DNA of 64,000 nucleotides from Haemophilus parainfluenzae (lineage in GTDB: Bacteria > Pseudomonadota > Gammaproteobacteria > Enterobacterales > Pasteurellaceae). This document shows, piece after piece, positions 18,627-29,082 of the stretch. The stretch spans positions 1,224,001 to 1,288,000 of the forward strand of contig NZ_CP063110.1 in the NCBI RefSeq assembly GCF_014931275.1, in the 5' to 3' direction. Each line of letters opens with the position of its first letter. Positions within the stretch are counted from its first letter, which is position 1. Under the pieces are notes generated by a model that was not told the origin of the DNA, ran no database searches, and saw nothing but the letters and a program-made list of their open reading frames with translations. Made by a program: the position numbers and the translations under genes.

Positions 18627-20147
18627 TTATTTAAAACCGTATCGTTTCAGTAAAAATACAGGAATCCCTGAAAATAGCACTAACATAATGGCATAAGGCG
18701 TTGCAGCCGCATATTGTGCATCAGAGGTGTATTCCCACACCGCAGTTGAAAGCGTTTTAATGTCATTAGGGGTCAGTAATAAGGTTGCGGTGAGCTCTTT
18801 CATTAAGTTTAAAAATACTAAAGCAAAGGCAGCCGCAATCCCCGGTAACATAGCTGGAATGACTAAGGTACGGAAAATATAAAAGTTGCTACGGCCTAAG
18901 CTTTGCCCTACCTTTTCAATGTTACTAGACATTTGTTCAAGCGAGCTACGCAAGGTCGTTTGCGCCATTGGAAGATAAAGCATAAAGTAGGCAACGATAA
19001 CCATGGCAAAGGTTTGATAAAGGGAATAGGCATAGTTGATGGTAAAGAAGACCAATGATAATGCGATAACAAGCCCTGGCACAGCGTGAAGTAGATAAGG
19101 GATTCGATCAAGCCAAATCGTCAATTTACTGCGATAGCGTACCGCAGCCCATACCAATGGTAGTGCACAAATAACGGTAAGTGTTGCACCCAGTGTTGAT
19201 ATAGTCAGTGAATTTGTGAAGGCGGTAAAAAATTCCCCAAAATCGACCGCACCTTCAATGGAACTTCCCACGGTTAGCCAATAAATCAGCATAGTAATCG
19301 GCACACCAATACTGAGCACAAAAATGGTCGTGAAAAAGCTTACGACTAAAATTTGTTTTCCTGCTGAGAGGGTTTTCAATGGATACGGACGTATTACGCC
19401 TTTGCCGCTTTGATAGAGTGTTTGTGTGCCTCTAAAACGAATTTCCCCCATCACAACAAAGATACAGATCACCATTAACACACCAGAAAGTAAGGCGGCG
19501 GTGTTGTTATTAAAGGCCATTTCATATTCTTGGAAAATTGCCGTAGTGAAGGTTTGGTAATTTAAAATAGACACGGCGCCAAAGTCTACCAACATATGAA
19601 GCGCAATTAATAATACGCTGCTACCGATGGCGGGTTTGAGTTGTGGAAAAATCGCATGCCAAAATGTGTAAGCATGGCTTTTAGCTAATGAAAGGCTCAC
19701 TTCTTCTAAAGAGCGGTCGAGTCTTTTTAAGGTCGCCGCGACAGGGAGATAAGCAAGCGGGAAAGAACTCAGCGTCATAATGCCGATGGTTCCCCAGAAG
19801 CCTTCCACTCTGAAGGTAAGACTGATCCACGTAAAACAACTGACAAAAGCCGGAATACAAAGAGGGAGCGTCATCGCAACTTGGAAAAAGCCTTTTCCCC
19901 AAAAGCGATAACGTTCTAATAAAAATGCACATAGTGTGCCGAGAATAATGGCGAAAAGCGTGACAAATACCATTAAAAGTAGGGTATTACTGAGCAATTC
20001 CCACATTCTTGGGCGCCAAAGTAATTCAATGCTACGAGCCAATCCGACATCTGCAGCACGCTCAATAACATATAAAAAAGGTAATAATAATGGCAAACTA
20101 ATCAGCACGATTAAGGCTATAAGCCAGCGAGGTGGGCGATTAGACAC
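18627..20147 (-). CDS. hitB: Ferric iron ABC transporter permease
   Basis: A fused permease of 506 residues, FbpB/HitB type, with two halves that each have about six membrane helices and an EAA-type cytoplasmic loop (EEVSLSLAKSHAYTFW in the first half, EKVGQSLGRSNFYIFR in the second). It starts with GTG preceded by AAAGGA. A hairpin lies in the 92-base gap after hitA, so it is probably made at a lower level than the binding protein. Confidence 0.92.
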   Translation of the reverse strand: MSNRPPRWLIALIVLISLPLLLPFLYVIERAADVGLARSIELLWRPRMWELLSNTLLLMVFVTLFAIILGTLCAFLLERYRFWGKGFFQVAMTLPLCIPAFVSCFTWISLTFRVEGFWGTIGIMTLSSFPLAYLPVAATLKRLDRSLEEVSLSLAKSHAYTFWHAIFPQLKPAIGSSVLLIALHMLVDFGAVSILNYQTFTTAIFQEYEMAFNNNTAALLSGVLMVICIFVVMGEIRFRGTQTLYQSGKGVIRPYPLKTLSAGKQILVVSFFTTIFVLSIGVPITMLIYWLTVGSSIEGAVDFGEFFTAFTNSLTISTLGATLTVICALPLVWAAVRYRSKLTIWLDRIPYLLHAVPGLVIALSLVFFTINYAYSLYQTFAMVIVAYFMLYLPMAQTTLRSSLEQMSSNIEKVGQSLGRSNFYIFRTLVIPAMLPGIAAAFALVFLNLMKELTATLLLTPNDIKTLSTAVWEYTSDAQYAAATPYAIMLVLFSGIPVFLLKRYGFK

Positions 20148-20197
20148 AGAAAAATCCTTTAAAATATCAGTATAGAGTAAGTTGAGTAAATAACAGA

Positions 20198-20218
20198 AGG
20201 GCGTGTATTACACGCCCT
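20198..20218 (-). terminator. Attenuator hairpin between hitA and hitB
   Basis: Perfect 9-base stem with a 3-base loop (AGGGCGTGT/ACACGCCCT), with a modest T-rich stretch on the minus strand. Probably a partial terminator that keeps hitA mRNA in excess. Confidence 0.65.
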
Positions 20219-20239
20219 ATATTGCATAGCAAATTAAAC

Positions 20240-21253
<1,014 letters not shown>

Positions 21254-21296
21254 TTATCGGGCAAATCGCCCATTTTCTGAAAATAAAATTTGTCTC

Positions 21297-21326
21297 ATTC
21301 TAATATATTCAAAAGAGATAATGCAA
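21297..21326 (-). promoter_or_regulatory. Probable hitA promoter
   Basis: On the minus strand TTGCAT (21326-21321), an 18-base spacer and TAGAAT (21302-21297), with the -35 inside the Fur box. About 60 bases before the hitA ATG. Confidence 0.6.
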
Positions 21327-21335
21327 ATAATTCTC
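21317..21335 (-). promoter_or_regulatory. Fur box controlling hitABC
   Basis: GATAATGCAAATAATTCTC matches 15 of 19 bases of the GATAATGATAATCATTATC consensus and covers the predicted -35 of hitA. Iron-replete Fur would block this promoter. Confidence 0.7.
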
Positions 21336-21376
21336 AGATATTTTTCTCTTATATCAAAATTTCATATCCCATTCTA

Positions 21377-21391
21377 TTTTTTTTTTTTTTT
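21377..21391. repeat. T15 mononucleotide tract between hitA and gshAB
   Basis: Fifteen T in a row in the divergent region, just upstream of the likely gshAB promoter (CATAAT at 21417-21422). Tracts this long are prone to slippage. Confidence 0.9.
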
Positions 21392-21452
21392 ACTTCGTCC
21401 CATGTTGATTTTTCTCCATAATGTCTAGTAGAAATTTCTAATAAGGACGGAT

Positions 21453-23726
21453 ATGAATATTCAGCAAATCATTAAACAACATCATTTAGAGCTCTTATTC
21501 CAGCAAGGGTCATTTGGGATTGAAAAGGAAAGTCAACGGGTGCGTGCGGATGGTTCAATAGTGACATCATTGCACCCCAAAGCCTTTGGTAATCGTTGTT
21601 TTCACCCCTACATACAAACTGATTTTGCAGAAAGTCAGTTGGAATTGGTGACTCCCCCTATGAAAAAGTTAGAGGATACACTACGTTGGCTTTCAGCCAT
21701 TCATGAAGTGACTTTGCGAACTTTACCGGAGGATGAATTTATTTTTCCTTTCAGTATGCCAGCAGGATTACCGCCAGAAGAACACATTAAGGTTGCACAA
21801 TTAGATAATCAGGAAGATGTGGCTTATCGGGAGCATTTAGTCCAGTCTTACGGTAAATATAAGCAAATGGTCAGTGGTATTCATTACAATTTTCAAATTG
21901 ACCCTAAGTTTATTGATGCCTTATTTCATGCACAAAATGAAACACAAAGTGCGGTTGATTTTCAAAATAATTTTTACCTAAAAATAGCCAAAAACTTCTT
22001 ACGCTATCAATGGATTCTGCTTTATCTGTTTTCTGCGACACCGACGGTAGAGGATAAATATTTCAGAGGCAATTCCCCCCTTAAACCGCATCAATATGTG
22101 CGGAGTTTACGTTCAGGGAAATATGGTTATGTGAATGATCCGAAGATCCACGTCTCTTATGACAGTTTGCAAGAGTATGTTGAGACGTTAGAACACTGGG
22201 TGAAATCGGGTGATTTGATTGCGGAAAAAGAGTTTTACTCAAGCGTACGTTTGCGTGGCGCTAAAAAAGCGCGCGATTTACTTCAAAAAGGAATTCAATA
22301 TTTAGAATTTCGTTTGTTTGATCTCAATCCGTTTGCACCTTATGGAATGGAACTCGCTGACGCGAAATTCATTCATTATTTTATTTTGTTAATGGCATGG
22401 CTTGATGATACCGCTGATCAAGAAGGTATAAAATTAGGCAAAGCACGTCTTGCTGAAGTGGCATGGGAAGACCCAAGAGAGCAAAGCGTTTATGCGGTAG
22501 AAGGCGAATTAGTCCTCCTTGAAATACTCAAAATGCTTGAGCAACTTAATGTGAGTGATGAGATTAAAACGATTGTTAAAGACAAATTAGGACAATTTGC
22601 GGATCCAAGCCAAACGCTTTGTGCCAAAGTGGTTGCGGCAATTGAACAGGTCGGCAGTTACCAACAATTAGGGGCCGATATTGCGCAATCTAATAAAGCA
22701 AAAGCCTTTGAACGTTTTTATGCATTAACTGTGTTTGATAATATGGAACTGTCCACACAAGCGTTATTGTTTGATGCAATCCAAAAAGGGCTAAAGATTG
22801 AGATTTTAGATGAACGCGATCAATTTATCAGTCTTCAATTTGGCGATCATTTGGAATATGTGAAAAACGGTAATATGACTTCTCACGATAGCTATATTTC
22901 TCCACTCATTATGGAAAATAAAGTGGTGACGAAGAAAGTGTTAGCGAAAGCAGGATTTAATGTACCGCAAAGCATCGAGTTTACCGATGTGAAAAGTGCG
23001 GTCGAAAATTTCCCACTTTTTGAGAATCGAGCTGTCGTGATTAAGCCAAAATCAACGAATTTTGGTTTAGGGATCAGTATTTTCCAACAAGGTGTAACGG
23101 ATAGAGATGATTTTGCAAAAGCAGTAGAGATTGCTTTCCGTGAAGATAAAGAGATCATGGTTGAAGATTATCTACTTGGCACTGAATATCGCTTTTTTGT
23201 ACTGGGGGATCAAACGTTAGCCGTCTTATTACGTGTTCCAGCAAATGTAATTGGAGATGGTGTACATACTGTTGCTGAATTAGTTGCCGCTAAAAATGAT
23301 CATCCTTTACGGGGCGATGGCAGTCGTACGCCATTGAAAAAAATAGCATTGGGGGATATTGAGCAGTTGCAGCTTAAGGAGCAAGGATTAACCGTGGATT
23401 CTATTCCTGCAAAAGATCAACTTGTTCAATTACGTGCAAATTCTAATATTAGTACAGGTGGTGATTCTATTGATATGACGGATGAAATGCATGCCAGTTA
23501 CAAAGAAATTGCGGTAGGGATTAGCAAGGCAATGGGGGCGGCAGTTTGTGGCGTAGATTTAATTATTCCTGATTTGAAACAGCCGGCAGAACCGAGTTTG
23601 CGTTCGTGGGGTGTGATTGAGGCAAATTTTAATCCTATGATGATGATGCATATTTTCCCATTTAGTGGACAATCTCGACGATTGACAATGAATGTGATTA
23701 AGATGCTTTTCCCTGAATTGCCTTAA
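21453..23726 (+). CDS. gshAB: Bifunctional glutathione synthase GshAB (GshF)
   Basis: Makes glutathione from Glu, Cys and Gly in one 757-residue polypeptide. The N-terminal part (about 1-470) is a gamma-glutamate-cysteine ligase: QQGSFGIEKESQRV and YIQTDFAESQLELVTPP are family motifs, with YLEFRLFDLNPF further on. The C-terminal part (about 490-757) is an ATP-grasp domain with VIKPKSTNFGLGIS, EDYLLGTEYRFFVLGD and GVDLIIPDL. Such fusions are known in Streptococcus, Listeria and several Pasteurellaceae; as I recall, H. influenzae lacks one and imports glutathione. An AAGGAC ribosome site precedes the ATG. It stands alone between hitA and ybeZ. Confidence 0.95.
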   Translation: MNIQQIIKQHHLELLFQQGSFGIEKESQRVRADGSIVTSLHPKAFGNRCFHPYIQTDFAESQLELVTPPMKKLEDTLRWLSAIHEVTLRTLPEDEFIFPFSMPAGLPPEEHIKVAQLDNQEDVAYREHLVQSYGKYKQMVSGIHYNFQIDPKFIDALFHAQNETQSAVDFQNNFYLKIAKNFLRYQWILLYLFSATPTVEDKYFRGNSPLKPHQYVRSLRSGKYGYVNDPKIHVSYDSLQEYVETLEHWVKSGDLIAEKEFYSSVRLRGAKKARDLLQKGIQYLEFRLFDLNPFAPYGMELADAKFIHYFILLMAWLDDTADQEGIKLGKARLAEVAWEDPREQSVYAVEGELVLLEILKMLEQLNVSDEIKTIVKDKLGQFADPSQTLCAKVVAAIEQVGSYQQLGADIAQSNKAKAFERFYALTVFDNMELSTQALLFDAIQKGLKIEILDERDQFISLQFGDHLEYVKNGNMTSHDSYISPLIMENKVVTKKVLAKAGFNVPQSIEFTDVKSAVENFPLFENRAVVIKPKSTNFGLGISIFQQGVTDRDDFAKAVEIAFREDKEIMVEDYLLGTEYRFFVLGDQTLAVLLRVPANVIGDGVHTVAELVAAKNDHPLRGDGSRTPLKKIALGDIEQLQLKEQGLTVDSIPAKDQLVQLRANSNISTGGDSIDMTDEMHASYKEIAVGISKAMGAAVCGVDLIIPDLKQPAEPSLRSWGVIEANFNPMMMMHIFPFSGQSRRLTMNVIKMLFPELP

Positions 23727-23735
23727 TTTGGTTAT

Positions 23736-23765
23736 CGGGCTTCATCAGTTGGTGAAGCCCGTTTT
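23736..23765 (+). terminator. Terminator after gshAB
   Basis: Perfect 9-base stem (23736-23744 with 23753-23761), 8-base loop, then TTTT. Confidence 0.85.
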
Positions 23766-23824
23766 ACATTCATCGTAATTAGGCTAAAATGGAGACAGTA
23801 TTCACAATTCTAAAATGAAATTTA

Positions 23825-24913
23825 ATGACAACTTTTACCTTAGAACCTCAAGAAAATGATCGTCTGCAATCCCTTTGTGGTGCATTTGATGAAAATATCA
23901 AACTGATTGAAAAAGAATTTAACCTCAATATTTCCCGCAATAATTTCACTTTTACCGTGAAATCAAATGATGAAAATCCTAAATCTTACCATGAGCAATT
24001 AATTGATCGTGCGGCTAAATTAATCCAAACATTATATGTGGAGACTGCACCAATTAAAGGGAAAGTGAAAGAGCTTGATTTAGAAGATGTGCATATTGCC
24101 TTGCAAGAGAGCAGAATGTTATCGCAAGCGGGAAGTGAGTCACGTAGTGAAAATCACGTTTATAGCACCACAATTAAAACCAAGCGAGGTTTGATTAAAC
24201 CGCGTGGTGAAAATCAAATTCAGTATTTACACAATATTCTTACGCACGATATTAGTTTTGGGATTGGACCTGCTGGAACGGGGAAAACCTTTTTAGCCGT
24301 AGCAGCGGCAGTTGAAGCATTAGAACGCCAAGAAATTCGTCGTATTTTACTGACTCGTCCTGCGGTGGAAGCGGGCGAAAAATTAGGTTTCCTGCCGGGT
24401 GATTTAGGCCAAAAAATTGAACCTTATTTACGACCACTTTATGATGCGTTATTTGAAATGCTTGGCTTTGAACGTGTACAAAAATTAATGGAGCGTAATG
24501 TGATTGAAATCGCACCATTGGCTTATATGCGTGGTCGCACACTCAATGACAGCTTTATTATTCTAGATGAAAGCCAAAATACAACAGTTGAACAAATGAA
24601 AATGTTTTTGACTCGTATTGGTTTTAATTCCAAAGCCGTGATTACAGGGGATGTGACTCAAATCGATTTACCGCGAAGCACAAAATCGGGTTTACGCCAC
24701 GCTATGGAAGTATTAAGCAAAGTGTCGGAATTGAGCTTTAACTACTTTGAGAGTAAAGATATTGTACGACATCCTGTGGTGGCAAAAGTGGTAAAAGCTT
24801 ACGAAGAATGGGAAGCCCAAGATGAAATTCGCCGTCAAGAAATCGCAGCGCAGCGTCGAGCTGAACGTGAACAAAAAGTGCGGTCAGAAAATGAAACGAA
24901 TTTAGGAGAATAG
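23825..24913 (+). CDS. ybeZ: PhoH-like ATPase YbeZ
   Basis: PhoH-family P-loop protein of 362 residues. Walker A is [15 protein letters not shown] and Walker B is [29 protein letters not shown] is characteristic of the family. An N-terminal region of about 110 residues precedes the ATPase. E. coli YbeZ partners with the RNase YbeY; here ybeY begins one base after this gene's stop, so the two are coupled. The C-terminus is highly charged and contains an uptake core (24876). Confidence 0.92.
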   Translation: MTTFTLEPQENDRLQSLCGAFDENIKLIEKEFNLNISRNNFTFTVKSNDENPKSYHEQLIDRAAKLIQTLYVETAPIKGKVKELDLEDVHIALQESRMLSQAGSESRSENHVYSTTIKTKRGLIKPRGENQIQYLHNILTHDISFGIGPAGTGKTFLAVAAAVEALERQEIRRILLTRPAVEAGEKLGFLPGDLGQKIEPYLRPLYDALFEMLGFERVQKLMERNVIEIAPLAYMRGRTLNDSFIILDESQNTTVEQMKMFLTRIGFNSKAVITGDVTQIDLPRSTKSGLRHAMEVLSKVSELSFNYFESKDIVRHPVVAKVVKAYEEWEAQDEIRRQEIAAQRRAEREQKVRSENETNLGE

Positions 24914-24914
24914 T

Positions 24915-25379
24915 ATGGGCAATATGATTATCGATTTGCAACTGGCCTGTGAAAATACAGAAGGCTTGCCATCAGAAACGCAAATTCTGCAATGGGCAAC
25001 TGCCGCAGTGCAACCAGAAAGTGATAATGTGGAAATGACGGTACGCATTGTGGATGAAGCAGAAAGTCATGACTTGAATTTGACTTATCGTGGAAAAGAT
25101 CGTCCAACCAATGTATTGTCTTTCCCTTTTGAATGTCCTGATGAAGTGGAATTACCGCTGTTGGGTGATTTGGTGATTTGTCGCCAGGTAGTAGAACGCG
25201 AAGCTATCGAGCAAGAAAAGCCTTTAATGGCACATTGGGCGCATATGATTGTGCATGGTAGCCTACATTTGCTGGGTTACGATCATATTGAAGATGATGA
25301 AGCCGAAGAAATGGAAAGTTTAGAAACTGAAATTATGCAGAGTTTGGGCTTTGCTGACCCTTATCTTTCCGAAAAATAA
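24915..25379 (+). CDS. ybeY: Endoribonuclease YbeY (16S rRNA 3' maturation)
   Basis: Zinc-dependent RNase needed for 16S rRNA 3' processing and ribosome quality control. The 154 residues carry [11 protein letters not shown], the last part of the H-x3-H-x5-H zinc triad, and NVLSFPFE, the conserved substrate-side segment. The start MGNMIIDLQ matches what I recall of the H. influenzae protein HI0004. It follows ybeZ immediately; TTAGGAG lies before the ATG. Confidence 0.95.
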   Translation: MGNMIIDLQLACENTEGLPSETQILQWATAAVQPESDNVEMTVRIVDEAESHDLNLTYRGKDRPTNVLSFPFECPDEVELPLLGDLVICRQVVEREAIEQEKPLMAHWAHMIVHGSLHLLGYDHIEDDEAEEMESLETEIMQSLGFADPYLSEK

Positions 25380-25397
25380 TAACGATTTGGAGCAATT

Positions 25398-26183
25398 ATG
25401 TATAAAGCCGTATTCAGCGATTTTGATGGTACCTTATTAACTTCCGATCATCGAATTTCGCCTAAAACCTTAGATGCCATTCAACGCATTACAAAACAAG
25501 GTATTCCATTTACACCAATCTCTGCTCGTTCGCCGCTGGGTATTTGGCCTTATGCGAAACTCATTGAAAACTACAACATCATTGTGGCATTTAGTGGTGC
25601 CTTGATTTTAGATAAAAACGCCACGCCTATTTATTCGGTACAAATTGATCCCGCTGATATTCAAGCCATTAATCAAGTATTAGCAGACCATCCTGCACTA
25701 GGTGTCAATTATTATACCTATGATGATTGCGTCGCTCGCGATTTGGATAATAAATGGGTGATTTATGAACGTAGCGTGACAGGCATTCAGATTGATCCTT
25801 ATGATGAAAGTGCGGTCTATTCTCCACATAAAATTCAAATCATTGGTGAAACGGATGAAGTGATTAGTATTGAGCAAGTCTTGAAAGAGAAATTCCCGCA
25901 TTTAAGTATTTGCCGTTCTCATGCGAATTTCCTTGAAGTGATGCATAAATCCGCGACAAAAGGTAACGCGGTACGTTTTCTTGAAGATTATTTTCATGTG
26001 AAGATGGAAGAATGTGTTGCTTTCGGCGATAACTTTAATGATTTAGATATGTTAGAAAGCGTGGGATTAGGCGTTGCAATGGGCAATGCACTGGATGAGA
26101 TTAAACAGGCCGCTAATCGAGTCACTGCTTCGCATAATGATGATGGGATTGCATTGATATTGAATGAGATTTTCCCTGAATAA
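25398..26183 (+). CDS. HAD-family (Cof-type) phosphatase
   Basis: A 261-residue haloacid dehalogenase-like hydrolase of the Cof/YidA group, probably a sugar-phosphate or nucleotide phosphatase. Motif I is SDFDGTLL (Asp nucleophile near residue 8), motif III is the Lys in KSATKGNAV, and motif IV is FGDNFNDLDML. A cap domain lies between motifs I and III. It follows ybeY by 18 bases, as in the HI0004-HI0003 pair I recall from H. influenzae. The substrate cannot be told from sequence. Confidence 0.88.
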   Translation: MYKAVFSDFDGTLLTSDHRISPKTLDAIQRITKQGIPFTPISARSPLGIWPYAKLIENYNIIVAFSGALILDKNATPIYSVQIDPADIQAINQVLADHPALGVNYYTYDDCVARDLDNKWVIYERSVTGIQIDPYDESAVYSPHKIQIIGETDEVISIEQVLKEKFPHLSICRSHANFLEVMHKSATKGNAVRFLEDYFHVKMEECVAFGDNFNDLDMLESVGLGVAMGNALDEIKQAANRVTASHNDDGIALILNEIFPE

Positions 26184-26188
26184 ATAAA

Positions 26189-26219
26189 AAGGCGCTTTCT
26201 AGTTAAACGAAAGCGCCTT
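26189..26219. terminator. Bidirectional terminator between HAD gene and hisC
   Basis: Perfect 11-base stem AAGGCGCTTTC/GAAAGCGCCTT, 9-base loop, A-rich before and T-rich after. Confidence 0.88.
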
Positions 26220-26223
26220 ATTT

Positions 26224-27327
26224 TTATTTTCCTAAATTCAGCACTTTAACGAGTGCAGTAAAAAATTTGTCATTTTCTTGTGGTAAGCCAATACTGATAC
26301 GTAAGTGATTTGGCATGCCATAGCCTGCAATTGGGCGGACAATGACGCCTTCACGTAATAATGCATCATAAATTGATGCTGCAGGCTGTTTAAAATCAAT
26401 GGTAATAAAATTACCTTTAGACGGAATAAAGTCTAAGCCATATTGTTGACAGAAGGCCTCATAACGTTTCATTTCTTGGCGGTTGTTCTCCGCCACTTTT
26501 TCAACAAAAGCATCATCATTCATCACTGCAATCGCGCTAGTTAAAGCAAGACTATTACAGTTAAATGGCTGACGAACACGGTTTAATAAATCTGCAATTT
26601 CAGGATTAGAGACCGCGTAGCCAATGCGTAAACCCGCCAATCCATAAGCTTTTGATAGGGAGCGTGAAACAATAAGGTTAGGGTATTTATCTAGTAACGC
26701 AAAAGAATTAACCCGTTCGTTTGGATGGGTAAATTCGGTATACGCTTCATCTAATACCACAATCACATTTTCAGGTACTTTTGCCAAGAAAGCATCCAAT
26801 TCTGCTTCCGTTAAGAAATTCCCCGTTGGGTTGTTTGGATTGGCAATAAAAATCAGTTTAGTTTTATCTGAAAGTGCGGTCAAAAATCCGTTTAAATCAT
26901 GTCCCCAATCTTTAGCGGGAATTTCTTTAGCGACGGCGTTAATGGCTTTGGTCACTAAAGGGTAAACAATAAAAGCATATTGTGAATAAATCACTTCATC
27001 ATGCTTACCCGCAAAGGTATGAGCAAAGAGCTCTAATAAATCGTTAGAACCATTGCCAAGGGTGATTTGGTTTGGTTGCACACCAAATTTTTTTGCAATA
27101 GCTGCTTTAAGTTCAAAACCGTTAGCATCAGGATAGCGAGTTAAATGATCCAGTTGAGCTTGAATAGCTTTTTTCGCACTTTCAGGAAAGCCGAAAGGGT
27201 TTTCATTTGAGGCCAGTTTAACGATATCGGTAATGCCTAATTCACGTTCGAGTTCTTCGATAGGTTTTCCGGCTTGGTAAGGTGAAAGAGATTTTACGCC
27301 TTGATTGGCAACGTTGATGTATTGCAT
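26224..27327 (-). CDS. hisC: Histidinol-phosphate aminotransferase (HisC2 type)
   Basis: PLP enzyme converting imidazole-acetol phosphate to histidinol phosphate, with possible side activity on aromatic amino acids. The 367 residues begin with the family's VKSLSPYQAGKPIEELERE. LASNENPFG and SRSLSKAYGLAGLRIGY (with the PLP-binding Lys) are clear. It lies 64 bases after serC and not with other his genes. H. influenzae has, as I recall, a second hisC copy in the same place next to serC, so this may be the HisC2-type paralogue. Confidence 0.92.
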   Translation of the reverse strand: MQYINVANQGVKSLSPYQAGKPIEELERELGITDIVKLASNENPFGFPESAKKAIQAQLDHLTRYPDANGFELKAAIAKKFGVQPNQITLGNGSNDLLELFAHTFAGKHDEVIYSQYAFIVYPLVTKAINAVAKEIPAKDWGHDLNGFLTALSDKTKLIFIANPNNPTGNFLTEAELDAFLAKVPENVIVVLDEAYTEFTHPNERVNSFALLDKYPNLIVSRSLSKAYGLAGLRIGYAVSNPEIADLLNRVRQPFNCNSLALTSAIAVMNDDAFVEKVAENNRQEMKRYEAFCQQYGLDFIPSKGNFITIDFKQPAASIYDALLREGVIVRPIAGYGMPNHLRISIGLPQENDKFFTALVKVLNLGK

Positions 27328-27348
27328 ATGCTTTCCTTATAAAGACGA

Positions 27349-27366
27349 GCGGGCCTTTCAGCCCGC
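27349..27366 (-). terminator. Hairpin between serC and hisC
   Basis: GCGGGC and GCCCGC (27349-27354, 27361-27366) form a perfect 6-base stem. No strong T tail, so probably only partial termination. Confidence 0.45.
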
Positions 27367-27391
27367 ACGTTGAGTTTAGTTAATCAGATAA

Positions 27392-28474
27392 TTAGCTGTT
27401 TTCAGCTTCAAATTTTTTCATGAATTCAATGAGCGCTTGTACACCTTCTAATGGCATTGCATTGTAGATAGATGCACGCATACCACCTAACACTTTGTGA
27501 CCTTTTAAGGCTTGAAGACCAGCAGCTGTCGATTCTGCAACAAATTTAGCATCAAGTTCAGGATTGCCTGTCACAAATGTGACATTCATGGTTGAACGGT
27601 TTTCTTTAGCCACGACGTTACGATAGAGTTTGCTGCTATCAATATAATCGTAAAGAGTTTGTGCTTTCACTGCGTTACGTTTTGCAATTTCTTTTAAGCC
27701 GCCAATTGCTTGAATGTGTTTGAAAACCAATGAACAGAGATACCACGCAAAGGTTGGTGGGGTATTGATCATAGAATCAGCATCACGCTGTGTGGCGTAA
27801 TTCCAAATTGATGGTGTCGCTTGGCGAGCATGACCAATTAAATCATCGCGAATAATCACAAGTGTAATCCCTGCTGGGCCAAGGTTTTTTTGCGCACCCG
27901 CGTAAATGACACCGAATTTGCTAATATCAATTTCGCGAGAGAGCACATTAGATGACATATCGGCTACAAGTACCGCATTACCCACATTCGGTACATCAAA
28001 AATTTCCACACCGCTGATGGTTTCATTTGGGCAATAGTGAATGTAATCGTATTGTTCCGCAATATCACTGAAATCAAGGTTGGTAATGCGTGTATGCTCA
28101 CCATTTTCGACAATGGTAATTTCATCAATTTCAGCAAAGTTACGCGCTTCTTTCGCAGCGGTTGCAGACCAGTGACCGCTATTTAAGTAAAGTGCTTTGC
28201 CTTTCTCTCCAATTAAGTTCATCGGTAATGCTGCAAATTGACCACGTGCGCCACCTTGTAGGAATAACACGCGATAATTATCTGGAATGTTATACACTTC
28301 ACGCAGATCTTTTTCTGCTTGGGTAATCAATTCCATAAAATATTTGCCACGGTGGCTGACTTCCATCACAGACACACCTTGACCAAGCCAGTTAGTTAGC
28401 TCAGCTTGTGCTTTGTGTAGTACCTCAGGGAAAATCATGGCCGGACCAGCACTAAAATTAAAGACTTTTGACAT
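27392..28474 (-). CDS. serC: Phosphoserine aminotransferase
   Basis: PLP enzyme for serine synthesis that also acts in pyridoxine synthesis. The 360 residues compare with 362 in E. coli. FNFSAGPAMIFPEVL at the N-terminus and VIYAGAQKNLGPAG, with the PLP-binding Lys, are diagnostic. It has its own upstream region, facing the tmaR promoter, and is followed by hisC. Confidence 0.96.
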   Translation of the reverse strand: MSKVFNFSAGPAMIFPEVLHKAQAELTNWLGQGVSVMEVSHRGKYFMELITQAEKDLREVYNIPDNYRVLFLQGGARGQFAALPMNLIGEKGKALYLNSGHWSATAAKEARNFAEIDEITIVENGEHTRITNLDFSDIAEQYDYIHYCPNETISGVEIFDVPNVGNAVLVADMSSNVLSREIDISKFGVIYAGAQKNLGPAGITLVIIRDDLIGHARQATPSIWNYATQRDADSMINTPPTFAWYLCSLVFKHIQAIGGLKEIAKRNAVKAQTLYDYIDSSKLYRNVVAKENRSTMNVTFVTGNPELDAKFVAESTAAGLQALKGHKVLGGMRASIYNAMPLEGVQALIEFMKKFEAENS

Positions 28475-28587
28475 TGTGTTTCCTTATTTTATTTTGAATA
28501 GATTCTTCATTTTTACCACTACCGAATAGGATAATCAACTAAATCAAACAGTTTTTTGATCTAATCCATCAATTTAAATTTAAGCTT

Positions 28588-28616
28588 TTGACGGGGACGA
28601 AAAAAAAAGCTACATT
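28588..28616 (+). promoter_or_regulatory. tmaR promoter with an A9 tract in its spacer
   Basis: TTGACG (28588-28593), a 17-base spacer and TACATT (28611-28616). Nine A in a row (28600-28608) lie in the spacer, so a one-base slip would change the -35/-10 distance. Confidence 0.65.
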
Positions 28617-28652
28617 ACCCGAAGTTTATTTTTAACTTTGAGAGAGTCGATC

Positions 28653-29006
28653 ATGGGAAATGTAAATAAGTCCTTCCAAGAAGTATTAGAGTATGTGCGT
28701 TTGTATCGTTTAAAAAATAAACTTAAACGCGACATTGAAGACAACAACCGCAAAATTCGTGATAACCAAAAACGTGTCTTATTGTTAGATAACTTAAATC
28801 AATATATTCGTGATGATATGAGCATTGAAGATGTTCGTGCGATTATCGAAAATATGCGTGATGATTATGAAGGCCGTGTGGATGAGTACAACATTCGCAA
28901 TGCAGAACTTTCTACTTTACGCCGTGAAACGAGCAATAAGATGAAAGAACAGAAAAAAGCGCACGCGAAATTAGTGAAAGATTCATCAAATAAAATCACA
29001 TTATAA
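28653..29006 (+). CDS. tmaR: Pole-localising regulator TmaR (YeeX, DUF496)
   Basis: A small, highly charged, coiled-coil protein of 117 residues. It closely resembles E. coli YeeX, now called TmaR, which forms polar clusters and holds Enzyme I of the PTS. Diagnostic stretches are [33 protein letters not shown] and [17 protein letters not shown]. The ATG at 28653 has GAGAG upstream; a TTG five codons earlier is possible but less likely. The gene ends in a paired-uptake-core terminator. Confidence 0.93.
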   Translation: MGNVNKSFQEVLEYVRLYRLKNKLKRDIEDNNRKIRDNQKRVLLLDNLNQYIRDDMSIEDVRAIIENMRDDYEGRVDEYNIRNAELSTLRRETSNKMKEQKKAHAKLVKDSSNKITL

Positions 29007-29020
29007 ACCCTCAAAGTAAA

Positions 29021-29050
29021 TGACCGCACTTCGATAAAGTGCGGTCATTT
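29021..29050 (+). terminator. Paired-uptake-core terminator after tmaR
   Basis: TGACCGCACTT and AAGTGCGGTCA (29021-29031, 29037-29047) form a perfect 11-base stem with a 5-base loop, followed by a T run. Confidence 0.85.
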
Positions 29051-29082
29051 TTTATGGTATTTTTAGAATGAGCTATAAATGA

